Part shown: piece after piece, positions 16,228-24,279 of the stretch
Layout: the number at the start of each line of letters is the position of its first letter
How positions within the stretch are numbered: the stretch's first letter is position 1
Assembly: GCA_937920635.1 (NCBI GenBank)
Contig: CAKZUE010000006.1
Location: forward strand, 124,001 to 188,000
Source of the DNA: an uncultured Bryobacteraceae bacterium
Lineage (GTDB): Bacteria > Acidobacteriota > Terriglobia > Bryobacterales > Bryobacteraceae
Direction of reading: 5' to 3'
Length of the DNA: 64,000 nucleotides
Translations under genes and position numbers: made by a program
The notes under the pieces: model-generated
Seen by the model: the letters and a program-made list of their open reading frames with translations, nothing else
Told to the model about the DNA's origin: nothing
Database searches by the model: none

Positions 16228-17372
16228 GCGGAAACCTCACGATTCAGGAACGCGGCGATGCGCGCCGCGGAGACTTCATAGGGATCGCGGTTCGTGGCCA
16301 GCGCGCGGCGCACGCCGTCGAGCGCCTTGCGCATCTGGAGGCGTTGCTCGTCGCCGGCCAGCAGGCGGAGAGCTTCCGAGGCGAGCCGCTCTCCGGTGCA
16401 ATCGTTCTGGATGAGTTCCGGCGCCACTTCGCGGCCGGCAGCCAGGTTGACGATGGAGAAAAACGGGACGCGGACGAGGGGCCGGCCAATCCGCCAGGTG
16501 AGCGGGTGGACGCGGTAGAAGATGATCATGGGCGAACCGAGCAGGGCGGCCTCGGTGGTGACCGTGCCGCTGGCGGCCAGCGTCAGATCGGCGTGTGCCA
16601 TGGCGTCCCAGGTTTCTCCCTCACAGTATCGGACTGCGCCCGCCCCACAAAGGGGTTCAAAGAAAGCTTGTCCGAACCTCTCCGCGCTGCCCGCCGGAGC
16701 GGCCAGCAGAAACGTGCAGGCGCGGGCCGCGGAGATGCGCTCGACGGCCTCGCGCAGCACGGGCAGGTGGCGGGCGACTTCGCCGCGGCGGCTGCCCGGG
16801 CAGAGAGTCACCAGCGGCCGGCCGGCCGGAATCCGGTGGCGGGAGAAGAACTCGCTCCGCGCAAGCGACGGCCGGACCACGCGCGCCAACGGGTGGCCGA
16901 TGTAGTGCGCGTTGACGCCGCGGGAGCGGAAAAAATCCTCCTCCAAAGGGAAGATGCAGTGAAGTTCGGTCACGTTTCGGCGGAGTTGGCGGACGCGGCC
17001 TTCGCGCCAGGCCCAGGCCTGCGGCGCCACGAGGTGGAAGACGGGGATGCCGAGGCGGCGCAGGCTCGCGGCGACGCGCAGATGAAAGGCGGCGCTGTCG
17101 GTGAGCAGGGCGGCGGCGGGGCGTTCGAGGCGCGCGGCGGCGGCGAGGCGGCGATACTCGCGCCAGATGGCGGGCAGGTGGCTGATGACCTCGACAAGGC
17201 CGACGACGGAAAGGGCGGAGGGATCGGCCACGGCCCGCACGCCGGCGGCCCGCATTTCGTCGCCCGGGCAGCCGAAGAAGTCCGCACCGGGAAGAAGGCG
17301 CGCCAGCGCGCGCACGACGCCGGCGGCATAGCGGTCTCCGGATGGCTCGCCCGCCGAAACCAGGATCTTCAC
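16224..17372 (-). CDS. lpxB: Lipid-A-disaccharide synthase
   Basis: From the GTG at 17372 the product has 382 residues, the normal LpxB length. It is a GT19 glycosyltransferase joining UDP-2,3-diacylglucosamine and lipid X on the inner face of the cytoplasmic membrane. Signatures include 'ILVSAGEPSGDRYAAGVV', 'FHLVAPQAWAWREGR', 'FPLEEDFFRSRGVNAHYIGHPL', 'LCPGSRRGEV' and 'LAASGTVTTEAALLGSPMIIFYR'. The open frame continues upstream to 17450 but only this start aligns with the family. No other lpx gene is nearby. Presence of lpxB implies an outer membrane with lipid A. The stop overlaps the ATG of the M1-like gene. Confidence 0.95.
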   Translation of the reverse strand: MKILVSAGEPSGDRYAAGVVRALARLLPGADFFGCPGDEMRAAGVRAVADPSALSVVGLVEVISHLPAIWREYRRLAAAARLERPAAALLTDSAAFHLRVAASLRRLGIPVFHLVAPQAWAWREGRVRQLRRNVTELHCIFPLEEDFFRSRGVNAHYIGHPLARVVRPSLARSEFFSRHRIPAGRPLVTLCPGSRRGEVARHLPVLREAVERISAARACTFLLAAPAGSAERFGQAFFEPLCGAGAVRYCEGETWDAMAHADLTLAASGTVTTEAALLGSPMIIFYRVHPLTWRIGRPLVRVPFFSIVNLAAGREVAPELIQNDCTGERLASEALRLLAGDEQRLQMRKALDGVRRALATNRDPYEVSAARIAAFLNREVSA

Positions 17373-17452
17373 GCCAGATACCAGTCTGCCACGGCGTGCC
17401 GGCGCGGCGATGGGCGGCGCGCGGCTCTGGTATGCTGAAAACACAGACATTG

Positions 17453-18211
17453 ATGTCTTTGCCCACCCTTCCTTCCCGCCTCCAGGTTGCGCAATTCGCC
17501 GACCATTTCCGCAACGAAATGGTGCCGCTGGGAAACCGGATCCAGTATTTTGCGGCGGCGGTGCCGCTGAGCGAGGAAGACCGGCGGGAACTGCTGGAAG
17601 AGCCGGTGGCGGCGCTGCCGCCGGCGATTGCGGCGCTGCTGCCGGAGATGCGGATTTTGCTGGTGCCGTATCTGTGCAGGGCGCGGGCGCACCGGCGGCG
17701 CGAGGGCGAAGAGACCTTCATTTCCACCGAGCCGCCGGACAGCCGCGAGCAGGTGCAGTCGAGCACGACGATGGCGCGCGACGGAGCGGTGCTGGCGTTC
17801 GCCGTGAAAGGCGCCGATGTCGCCGATCATCACTACCGCTTTTACCGCGCGATCGCTGAATTGACGGCAGCCTCGCTGCCCGGAGGCGCGCCTGAGGAAT
17901 ACGCGGCGTTGCTGGAGGCGGAGATGAAGGCGGGCGTGCACGGGGAAGTGGATGAACGGGCGTGGCGGCTGAAGAACGAGCTGACGCGGCGGGACCGCAA
18001 TTTCAGCCGGCCGACGGTACGGCTCCAGCAATACATCCGGCAGAGCTTCATCGACACGCTGACGCTGTATCTGCACGGCATCTGCTGCGATATCGACGTG
18101 GAGCCGGGGCCGCGGCAGATCCCCTCGAACTGGCTGAGGAAGCGGCTGCTCGCGCTGAAAACGCTGTTCCCCCCGCCGCCAAATTACGCGGTCTTCCCCG
18201 AAGATCTGTAA
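17453..18211 (+). CDS. Conserved hypothetical protein upstream of rimO
   Basis: A 252-residue soluble protein with no signal peptide or membrane segment and no domain I can name. It is rich in charged helices with 'HHYRFYRAIAELTAASL' and 'RPTVRLQQYIRQSFIDTLTLYLHGICC' as the most distinctive parts, and ends 'PPPNYAVFPEDL'. Codon usage and strong third-position GC agree with a real gene. The start is uncertain: ATG 17453 is taken, and ATG 17432 is also in frame. It is divergent from lpxB (80 bases between starts) and followed after 32 bases by rimO on the same strand. No function is proposed. Confidence 0.7.
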   Translation: MSLPTLPSRLQVAQFADHFRNEMVPLGNRIQYFAAAVPLSEEDRRELLEEPVAALPPAIAALLPEMRILLVPYLCRARAHRRREGEETFISTEPPDSREQVQSSTTMARDGAVLAFAVKGADVADHHYRFYRAIAELTAASLPGGAPEEYAALLEAEMKAGVHGEVDERAWRLKNELTRRDRNFSRPTVRLQQYIRQSFIDTLTLYLHGICCDIDVEPGPRQIPSNWLRKRLLALKTLFPPPPNYAVFPEDL

Positions 18212-18243
18212 CCGGCGGCCGGCCGGCTGGAGAGAAAATCCCG

Positions 18244-19677
18244 TTGAATTCTAAGGAAAACAAGCTGAAAATCGGTTTCGTCAGCCTGGGCTGCCCCAAG
18301 AACCTGGTGGACACGGAAGTGATGATGGGGACGCTCGCGGCGCGGGGGCACACGCTGACGGCGGATCCGGCGGAAGCGGACGCGATCGTCGTCAACACGT
18401 GTTCGTTTATCGACCCGGCGAAGCAGGAGTCGGTGGACGCCATTCTGGAAATGGCGGATTTCAAGAAAAACGGGCGGGCGAAAAAGCTGATTGTGGCGGG
18501 CTGCCTGGTGGAACGCTTCCGCGGTCACATCCGGCAGGAGATTCCGGAAGTGGACGCGGTGGTGGGCACGAACGAGCTCGAGCGGATCGCGGATGTCTGC
18601 GAGGGGCTGGAATCCGGCGGCGCGGATGCGGCGCCTTATCTCTACCACGACCTGACGCCCCGGGTGCTGGCGACGCCGCGCCACTACGCCTATCTCAAAA
18701 TCAACGAGGGCTGCGACCACCCTTGCACGTTCTGCGTGATTCCGCAGTTCCGGGGGCGGTTCCGCAGCCGGCGTCCGGAAAGCGTCCTGGCGGAGGCGCG
18801 GGCGCTGCTCGGGCAAGGGGTGCGGGAGCTCAACCTGATCGGGCAGGACACGACGGCGTACGGCGAGGATCTGGGGCTGAAGGACGGGCTGGCGTCGCTG
18901 CTCGGACAGTTGGCGCAGATCGAGGCGCCCGGGGGGAAATGGATCCGTTTCCTGTACTGCTATCCGAACCGGATCACCCCGCGGCTGCTGGAGACGCTGG
19001 CGGCGCACGAGGCGCTGGTAAAGTACATCGATATGCCGTTGCAGCACGCTTCGGCGAAAATTCTGAAGCGCATGAAGCGGGGCGCATCGGGGGAGATTTT
19101 CCTGCGGCTGCTCGAAAAGATCCGGCGCGCGGTTCCCGGCGTGGCGGTGCGGACATCGATGATCGTCGGATTTCCAGGTGAAACGGAGCAGGATTTCGAG
19201 GAATTGTGCCAGTTTGTAGAAGCAGCTCAATTTGAAAGGCTCGGTGTATTCGGCTACTCGGACGAAGAAACCAGCCAGAGTTATCATCTGGAAGGAAAAG
19301 TGGACCGGCGGACGATTTACAACCGCAGGCGGCGGTTGATGGCATTGCAGAGAAAGATTTCCAGGCGGCGCAACCGGGAACTGGTGGGGCGCGAATTGCC
19401 GGTGCTCATCGAGGGGCCATCGGCCGACAGCCCGCTGGTATGGCAGGCGCGGCTGGAGTCGCAGGCGCCCGATATCGACGGAGTCTGCTACGTGGCCGAT
19501 CCCGGGCCGCAGGCGCCGCAGCCGGGCCAGTTCCGGCGGATGCGGATCCGCAAGGCCCACGATTATGATCTGGTGGGAGACCTGACGGACGAGGCGCCGG
19601 CCATCGCGCCGCCCGCGGCGCCGGGCCCGTTCCGCATCATTCATGGCGCGGCAGGCAGGCCGCACGCGCATCCATGA
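18244..19677 (+). CDS. rimO: Ribosomal protein S12 methylthiotransferase
   Basis: RimO adds a methylthio group to a conserved Asp of ribosomal protein S12 using two [4Fe-4S] clusters. From a TTG at 18244 (GGAGAG about 10 bases upstream) the protein has 477 residues. The UPF0004 domain has Cys17, Cys53 and Cys87 for the auxiliary cluster. The radical-SAM motif is CxxxCxxC at Cys157, Cys161 and Cys164 ('CDHPCTFC'), and a C-terminal TRAM-like region ends near residue 450. '[16 protein letters not shown]' and the Q-D-T-T-A-Y-G segment fit RimO rather than MiaB. About 30 residues of Pro/Ala-rich tail exceed the usual length. Its stop overlaps the yacG start (ATGA). Confidence 0.92.
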   Translation: MNSKENKLKIGFVSLGCPKNLVDTEVMMGTLAARGHTLTADPAEADAIVVNTCSFIDPAKQESVDAILEMADFKKNGRAKKLIVAGCLVERFRGHIRQEIPEVDAVVGTNELERIADVCEGLESGGADAAPYLYHDLTPRVLATPRHYAYLKINEGCDHPCTFCVIPQFRGRFRSRRPESVLAEARALLGQGVRELNLIGQDTTAYGEDLGLKDGLASLLGQLAQIEAPGGKWIRFLYCYPNRITPRLLETLAAHEALVKYIDMPLQHASAKILKRMKRGASGEIFLRLLEKIRRAVPGVAVRTSMIVGFPGETEQDFEELCQFVEAAQFERLGVFGYSDEETSQSYHLEGKVDRRTIYNRRRRLMALQRKISRRRNRELVGRELPVLIEGPSADSPLVWQARLESQAPDIDGVCYVADPGPQAPQPGQFRRMRIRKAHDYDLVGDLTDEAPAIAPPAAPGPFRIIHGAAGRPHAHP

Positions 19678-19859
19678 CGCTGAAATTGAAATGTCCGATT
19701 TGCCGGAAAGACGTGCCGTTCGGGGCGCCGGAGATGCCGTTTTGCAGCGAGCGCTGCCGGCTGATTGACCTGGGCAAATGGGCCGATGAAGAGTACCGGA
19801 TTCCGGCCGAACCGGCGCCGGCGGCGGAAGAAGGACACGAGAAAGCGGATGAAGGGTAA
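19674..19859 (+). CDS. yacG: YacG-type zinc-ribbon protein (DNA gyrase inhibitor family)
   Basis: A 61-residue protein with Cys7-x2-Cys10 ('CPIC') and Cys24-x3-Cys28 ('FCSERC') zinc ligands followed by the YacG signature '[15 protein letters not shown]'. E. coli YacG binds GyrB and inhibits gyrase. Whether that role holds here is inferred from family only. It overlaps the rimO stop by four bases and the start of pgpA lies inside its last codons, so the three genes form a tight translational chain. The acidic tail after residue 45 is typical. Confidence 0.88.
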   Translation: MTLKLKCPICRKDVPFGAPEMPFCSERCRLIDLGKWADEEYRIPAEPAPAAEEGHEKADEG

Positions 19860-20328
19860 GGCGGCGCTGGCGCTGGCGACGTGGTTCGGCTGCGGGTACT
19901 GGCCGCTGGGACCCGGCACGGCGGGCTCGCTGGGCGCGCTGGCGGCGGCGTGGGCGTTGCACCGGTGGCTGGGCTTCGCGATGGGGTGGCATGCGGCGCT
20001 GGCGGCGGTGTTGCTGCTGCCGGGCGTGTGGGCGGCGGGAGAGGTGGCGCGGCGGCGGGGCGTGGAAGATCCGGGAATGGTTGTAGTCGATGAAGTGGTG
20101 GGGCAATGGGTCGCGCTCGCCGGCGCGGGCGCGTTCACATGGACGGAGGGCGCGGCGGCGTTTGTCCTGTTCCGGCTGTTCGACATTCTCAAGCCGTGGC
20201 CGGTGCGGGCGGCGGAGAGGCTGCCCGGCGGGTGGGGCATCATGGCCGACGATGTGCTGGCCGGGATCTACGCAGCGCTGGCGCTCGGCGCGGGGCGTAT
20301 GCTGGCGGCAAACATGTTTCAATCGTAA
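19849..20328 (+). CDS. pgpA: Phosphatidylglycerophosphatase A
   Basis: The 159-residue integral membrane protein has the PgpA landmarks: '[18 protein letters not shown]' near the N-terminus, '[12 protein letters not shown]' with the acidic DE pair, '[13 protein letters not shown]' and '[13 protein letters not shown]'. PgpA dephosphorylates phosphatidylglycerol phosphate to phosphatidylglycerol at the inner membrane. Three to four hydrophobic segments are visible. The ATG at 19849 is in the last codons of yacG (11-base overlap). The frame is open further upstream, but this is yacG coding DNA read in another phase. Confidence 0.9.
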   Translation: MKGKAALALATWFGCGYWPLGPGTAGSLGALAAAWALHRWLGFAMGWHAALAAVLLLPGVWAAGEVARRRGVEDPGMVVVDEVVGQWVALAGAGAFTWTEGAAAFVLFRLFDILKPWPVRAAERLPGGWGIMADDVLAGIYAALALGAGRMLAANMFQS

Positions 20329-20346
20329 GAGGAAGCCGGAGACGGG

Positions 20347-21375
20347 ATGCCTTCCATGAGGAACTCAACAGACAAGCCGGTGATCGAATCGGTGACGCCG
20401 CCGGCGGCGATGGCGGGCGGCGAGATTCAGATCCGGGGCAGGAATTTTCCTACGGCGCCGCGGCCGGTGGTGACGATCGGCGGCTGCGCGGCGCCGCTGA
20501 CGGTGTCATCGGGCCACTACATCGTCGCGCGCGTGCCGCAAGAGGCGGTGTATGGCGAGGTGCTGGTTCGCAACGGCAGCGCCGGCAGCGATGCAGCCGA
20601 GGTGGTGGTGGCGACGCTGGTGGCCGACAACCTCCACCCCGTAGCCAACCCGGCGATCGACCGCGAGGGCAATGTCTACACGACCTTCAGCGGCTCGCGG
20701 GGGCAGAAGACGCCGGTGAGCGTCTACAAAATCGACCCAGCCGGAGAAGTGACGCCGTTTCTGTCCGAGCTGACGAACGCGACAGGGCTGGCGTTCGACC
20801 CCGAGGGCGTGCTGCACGTCTCTTCGCGCTTCGACGGGATCGTCTACCAGGTGTCGGAAGCGGCCATTATGACGGTGTACGTGGAAGGCATGGGCGTGGC
20901 GACAGGGCTCGCTTTTGACGCCGAGGGGAACCTGTTCGTGGGGGACCGCTCGGGCACAATTTTCAAGATCAGCCGGAGCCGGCAGATTTACGTCTTCACG
21001 ACGCTGGAGCCGTCGGTGGCGGCCTATCATCTGGCGTTCGGCCCCGACGGGCATCTGTATGTGACGGGACCAACGACGTCGAGCTACGACTGCATTTACC
21101 GGGTGGCGCCGACGGGCGAGGTGGAGACGTTTTTCCGCGGGCTGGGACGGCCGCAGGGGCTGGCGTTCGACGAAGCAGGCAATCTCTATGTGGCGGGGTC
21201 GTGGCGGGGGCGGAAGGGGATTTTGCGGCTGAACCCGAAGGCGGAGATCTCGCATTACCTGTCGGGGCCAAACATCGTGGGGCTGGCCTTTGCGCCTTCC
21301 GGGGATCTGTACATCACGACCACCGGTGCGCTGTACCGCGCGCCCGTGGGCATCCGCGGCTGGTGGCCGTACTGA
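20347..21375 (+). CDS. IPT/TIG-domain plus NHL/SMP-30-like beta-propeller protein
   Basis: A 342-residue protein without a signal peptide. Residues 10-90 form an IPT/TIG immunoglobulin-like domain ('PVIESVTPPAAMAGGEIQIRG', 'VVTIGG'). Residues 95-342 contain about six propeller blades with the repeated pattern 'GLAFDxEGNLFV/LYV' ('NPAIDREGNVYTTF', 'GLAFDAEGNLFVGD', 'LAFGPDGHLYVTG', 'GLAFDEAGNLYVAG', 'GLAFAPSGDLYITT'). Such propellers occur as lactonase-like enzymes or as binding modules. No metal-site residues can be assigned by eye. GGAG precedes the ATG by six bases. It lies between pgpA (18 bases) and cinA (11 bases) on the same strand, so it is probably in that operon. Confidence 0.8.
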   Translation: MPSMRNSTDKPVIESVTPPAAMAGGEIQIRGRNFPTAPRPVVTIGGCAAPLTVSSGHYIVARVPQEAVYGEVLVRNGSAGSDAAEVVVATLVADNLHPVANPAIDREGNVYTTFSGSRGQKTPVSVYKIDPAGEVTPFLSELTNATGLAFDPEGVLHVSSRFDGIVYQVSEAAIMTVYVEGMGVATGLAFDAEGNLFVGDRSGTIFKISRSRQIYVFTTLEPSVAAYHLAFGPDGHLYVTGPTTSSYDCIYRVAPTGEVETFFRGLGRPQGLAFDEAGNLYVAGSWRGRKGILRLNPKAEISHYLSGPNIVGLAFAPSGDLYITTTGALYRAPVGIRGWWPY

Positions 21376-21386
21376 GGCGGGGCGCC

Positions 21387-22625
21387 ATGAACGCGGAAAT
21401 CATCGCCGTAGGCAGCGAGTTGCTGACGCCCGCGCGGATCGACACCAACTCGTTGTGGCTGACGGCGCAACTGAACGGACTCGGCGTGGAAGTGATCCGG
21501 AAGACGGTGGTGGGCGACGAGCGCAATCTGCTGGCGCAGGCGGTTGCCTCGGCGCTGGACCGCGTGCCGCTGCTGCTGATCACCGGGGGGCTGGGCCCGA
21601 CCGAAGATGATGTGACGCGCGAGGCGGTGGCGCAGGCGCTGAAGAGGCGGCTGCTGTTCAGCGAGGAGATCCTGGCGGGGATCGAAGAGCGGTTCCGGCG
21701 GCTGGGGCGGACGATGGCGCCGAACAACCGGCGGCAGGCGTTTCTGATCGAGGGTGCGATGCCGCTGCCCAACCCCCACGGCACGGCGCCGGGGCAGTGG
21801 CTGGATCTGCCGAGCGGGATGGTGGTGTTGTTGCCGGGACCGCCGCGGGAACTGCAGCCGATGTTCGAGAACCAATGCCTGCCGCTGCTGCGGGAGCGGC
21901 TGCCGCAGGCCTTCATCCGTACGCGGTTTTTCCGGGTAGCAGGCATGGGCGAATCGGATCTGGACAACCGGATCGCGCCGATCTACAAGCCGTATGCAAA
22001 CCCGGTGACGACGATCCTGGCGGCCGAAGGCGATGTGCAGATCCACCTGCGCGCTCGGGGAGCGACTGAGCAGGAGGCCGAAGCTCTGGCTGAGGAGCTG
22101 GGAGCGAAGATTCTGGCGGCGCTGGGAGACAGCGTGTACTCGACGGACGGCTCGCCGCTGGAGGCGGTGGTGGGCCGGGCGCTGCTCGGGCGGGGCGAGA
22201 CGGTGGCCGTAGCCGAGAGTTGCACGGCGGGACTGCTGGCGGCGCGGTTGACTGAGGTGCCGGGGGCGTCCGGGTGGTTCGCCGGAGGTTTTGTCGTGTA
22301 CGGCGAGGCGATGAAGACACGGCTGCTGGGGCTGGACGAAGCGCTGGTGAAACGGCACGGAGTGGTGAGCGAGGCGGTGGCCGTGGCCATGGCGGAATCG
22401 GCGCGCGACCGGACGGGCGCTTCTTACGCGTTGTCGATCACGGGAGAGGCGGGGCCGGAGACGTCGACGCCGGGCATTGAGCCGGGAACGGTGTGGATCG
22501 GGCTGGCGACGCCGGCGGAGGCTGCGGCGCGGCTGTTCCGGTTCCCCACGGGACGGGAGCGGGTGCGGCGGTTTGCGGTGCAGAATGCGCTGCACCTGCT
22601 GTGGCGGCGGCTCAAGACGGACTGA
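21387..22625 (+). CDS. cinA: CinA-family protein (competence/damage-inducible; nicotinamide-nucleotide amidase)
   Basis: The 412-residue protein has the full two-domain CinA layout. The N-terminal MoaB-like/COG1058 domain covers residues 1-170 ('AEIIAVGSELLT', 'TGGLGPTEDDVTREAVA', 'PNPHGTAPG', 'LLPGPPRELQPMF'). The C-terminal CinA domain covers about 255-412 ('AVAESCTAGLLAARLTEVPGAS', 'FVVYGEAMKTRLLG', 'SITGEAGP', 'GTVWIGLA'). The family hydrolyses ADP-ribose-type pyrophosphates with the N-terminal domain and deamidates NMN with the C-terminal domain in pyridine nucleotide salvage. The ATG at 21387 comes 11 bases after the propeller gene's stop. It is convergent with the TPR gene. Confidence 0.93.
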   Translation: MNAEIIAVGSELLTPARIDTNSLWLTAQLNGLGVEVIRKTVVGDERNLLAQAVASALDRVPLLLITGGLGPTEDDVTREAVAQALKRRLLFSEEILAGIEERFRRLGRTMAPNNRRQAFLIEGAMPLPNPHGTAPGQWLDLPSGMVVLLPGPPRELQPMFENQCLPLLRERLPQAFIRTRFFRVAGMGESDLDNRIAPIYKPYANPVTTILAAEGDVQIHLRARGATEQEAEALAEELGAKILAALGDSVYSTDGSPLEAVVGRALLGRGETVAVAESCTAGLLAARLTEVPGASGWFAGGFVVYGEAMKTRLLGLDEALVKRHGVVSEAVAVAMAESARDRTGASYALSITGEAGPETSTPGIEPGTVWIGLATPAEAAARLFRFPTGRERVRRFAVQNALHLLWRRLKTD

Positions 22626-22663
22626 CGGCGCGGCGCGGGGGGACGCGGGCGCGCAGGCGGCTC

Positions 22664-24259
22664 TCAGTCGCCGAAGTAGCCTTCAGCGAGTTCCGGTTTG
22701 ATTTCGAGGGCCTGGCGCCAATAGCTTTTGGCTTCCTCGGCGCGGCCCTGGGCCTTGAGGGCATGGCCGAGGTTGAGAAGCGCTTCGGGGAACTGCGGGC
22801 GCATGACGATGGCCTCGCGGTAGAGGGCGACAGCGTCGTCGAGCTGGCCGCGGCGGTGGAGCAGCAGGCCGGTGTTGTAGAACAGTTCGGGCGAGCGTTC
22901 CCCGAGGTCGATGAGCTTGCCCTGGAGTTCGAGGGCGCGGGGATCATCGCCCTGTTCGACGGCGAGCGCGGCCATGGCGCGGAGCGCCTCGACAGAATCG
23001 GGCTTGAGAGCGATCGCCTGCTGAAGGTACTGTTGGGCGCGGTCGGACTCGCCCGTCTGTTTGTAAGCGAGGCCGAGGTTGATGAGGGCCTCCAGCCAAT
23101 CCGGTTTGGCGCTGAGGCACTGCTCGAAGGCCTCGATGGCGCCGAGGGCATCGCCGCGGCACAGCCGGAGGTAGCCGAGGCGGAAGTGGGCGTCGGCCAG
23201 TTCCGGATGCTTTGAGGTGAGGCGGGCGTAGAACGCTTCGGCCTCCTCTGTCTGGCCCTGGGCTTCGAGCAGACCGGCGAGGTTGGCGGTGACTTCGGGC
23301 TGGTCGGGGTTCAGCCGGAGCGACGTTTCATAGGCCTCGCGCGCGCCACGGGCGTTGCCAAGCAGTTGGCGGACCATGCCGAGGTTGGCCCAGGTCTGCA
23401 CATGGTCGGGCCGTAGGCGGGCGGCCTCTTCGTAGGATTTCTCGGCCTGCTCGTAGCGCTCCAGTTTCTGGAGCGCCACGCCGAGGTTGTAGCGGCGCTC
23501 GAAGTGCTCGGGAGTCAGTTCGACGAGTTTGGTGCAATAGCGGGAGGCGGCCTCGTAGTCCTCGCGGTGGAACGCGCACCAGGCGAGGCCCTCCAGAGCG
23601 GTCTGGGAGAACGGGCGGAGTGCGAGCAGGCGCTCGCTGATTTCCGAGACGAGGGCTTCGTCGCCGCGGCGCATGCCGATGTGGATCATGTTCGACATCG
23701 GCTCTTCGGCGTTCGGGTTGGAGGCGAGAATCTGGCGGTACAGGCCGAGGGCTTCCTCGAAGCGGGTGAGCAGTTCCAGGGCGACGGCCTTGCCGAAGAG
23801 CGCGGTCTCGCTGGCGGGGTCGGCCTTGAGGCACTGGTGGAAGCACTCCAGGGCGTGCTCGGCCTTTTTCAGGTGAAGCAGCGAGATGCCGAGGCCGAGG
23901 CGGGCGTCATTGCGCGCCGGGTCGTGTTGCAGGACACGCTCGAAGTTGGCGGCAGCCTCGGCCCAGCGGCCGAGCTTTTCCTGGCAGACCGCGAGGTTGA
24001 AGTAAGCCGACTGGGCGTTGGGGTCGATGGTTGTCAGCGACTCGTAGCTCTTGACGGCGTCGTCGTACAGCTCCAGCTCGAACTGGATGTGGCCGCGGGC
24101 GGCATACACCTCGCGCGGCGGATCGCCGCTCTCGAGCGCCCGGTCCAGCTCCTGGAGCGCCTCGCGGCCTTTGCCTTCCAGATGAAGGGCGACGGCGCGC
24201 GCCAGGGAGGTGCCTTTTTCCGGCTTGAGATCCTCCAGCAGGCGATTGTCTTCTCGCAT
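22664..24259 (-). CDS. Multi-TPR protein
   Basis: A 531-residue protein composed almost wholly of tetratricopeptide repeats, about 14 in tandem, with regular 34-residue spacing and the consensus W/Y-G-A-P pattern ('AYFNLAVCQEKLGRWAEAAANFERVLQHDP', segments such as 'ALINLGLAYKQTGESDRAQQY'). There is no signal peptide, so it is probably cytoplasmic or bound to a membrane partner. TPR arrays scaffold protein complexes and no enzymatic part is present. It begins 20 bases after the stop of the 902-residue zinc-finger/TM protein on the same strand, so the two probably function together. It is convergent with cinA. Confidence 0.85.
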   Translation of the reverse strand: MREDNRLLEDLKPEKGTSLARAVALHLEGKGREALQELDRALESGDPPREVYAARGHIQFELELYDDAVKSYESLTTIDPNAQSAYFNLAVCQEKLGRWAEAAANFERVLQHDPARNDARLGLGISLLHLKKAEHALECFHQCLKADPASETALFGKAVALELLTRFEEALGLYRQILASNPNAEEPMSNMIHIGMRRGDEALVSEISERLLALRPFSQTALEGLAWCAFHREDYEAASRYCTKLVELTPEHFERRYNLGVALQKLERYEQAEKSYEEAARLRPDHVQTWANLGMVRQLLGNARGAREAYETSLRLNPDQPEVTANLAGLLEAQGQTEEAEAFYARLTSKHPELADAHFRLGYLRLCRGDALGAIEAFEQCLSAKPDWLEALINLGLAYKQTGESDRAQQYLQQAIALKPDSVEALRAMAALAVEQGDDPRALELQGKLIDLGERSPELFYNTGLLLHRRGQLDDAVALYREAIVMRPQFPEALLNLGHALKAQGRAEEAKSYWRQALEIKPELAEGYFGD

Positions 24260-24279
24260 ATCTAACCTCGTCTTTGGAG

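Noticed and set aside
18184-20322. 712-codon minus-strand frame opposite rimO, yacG and pgpA
   Set aside because: Arg/Pro/His-rich antisense translation with no domain; the plus-strand genes are conserved.
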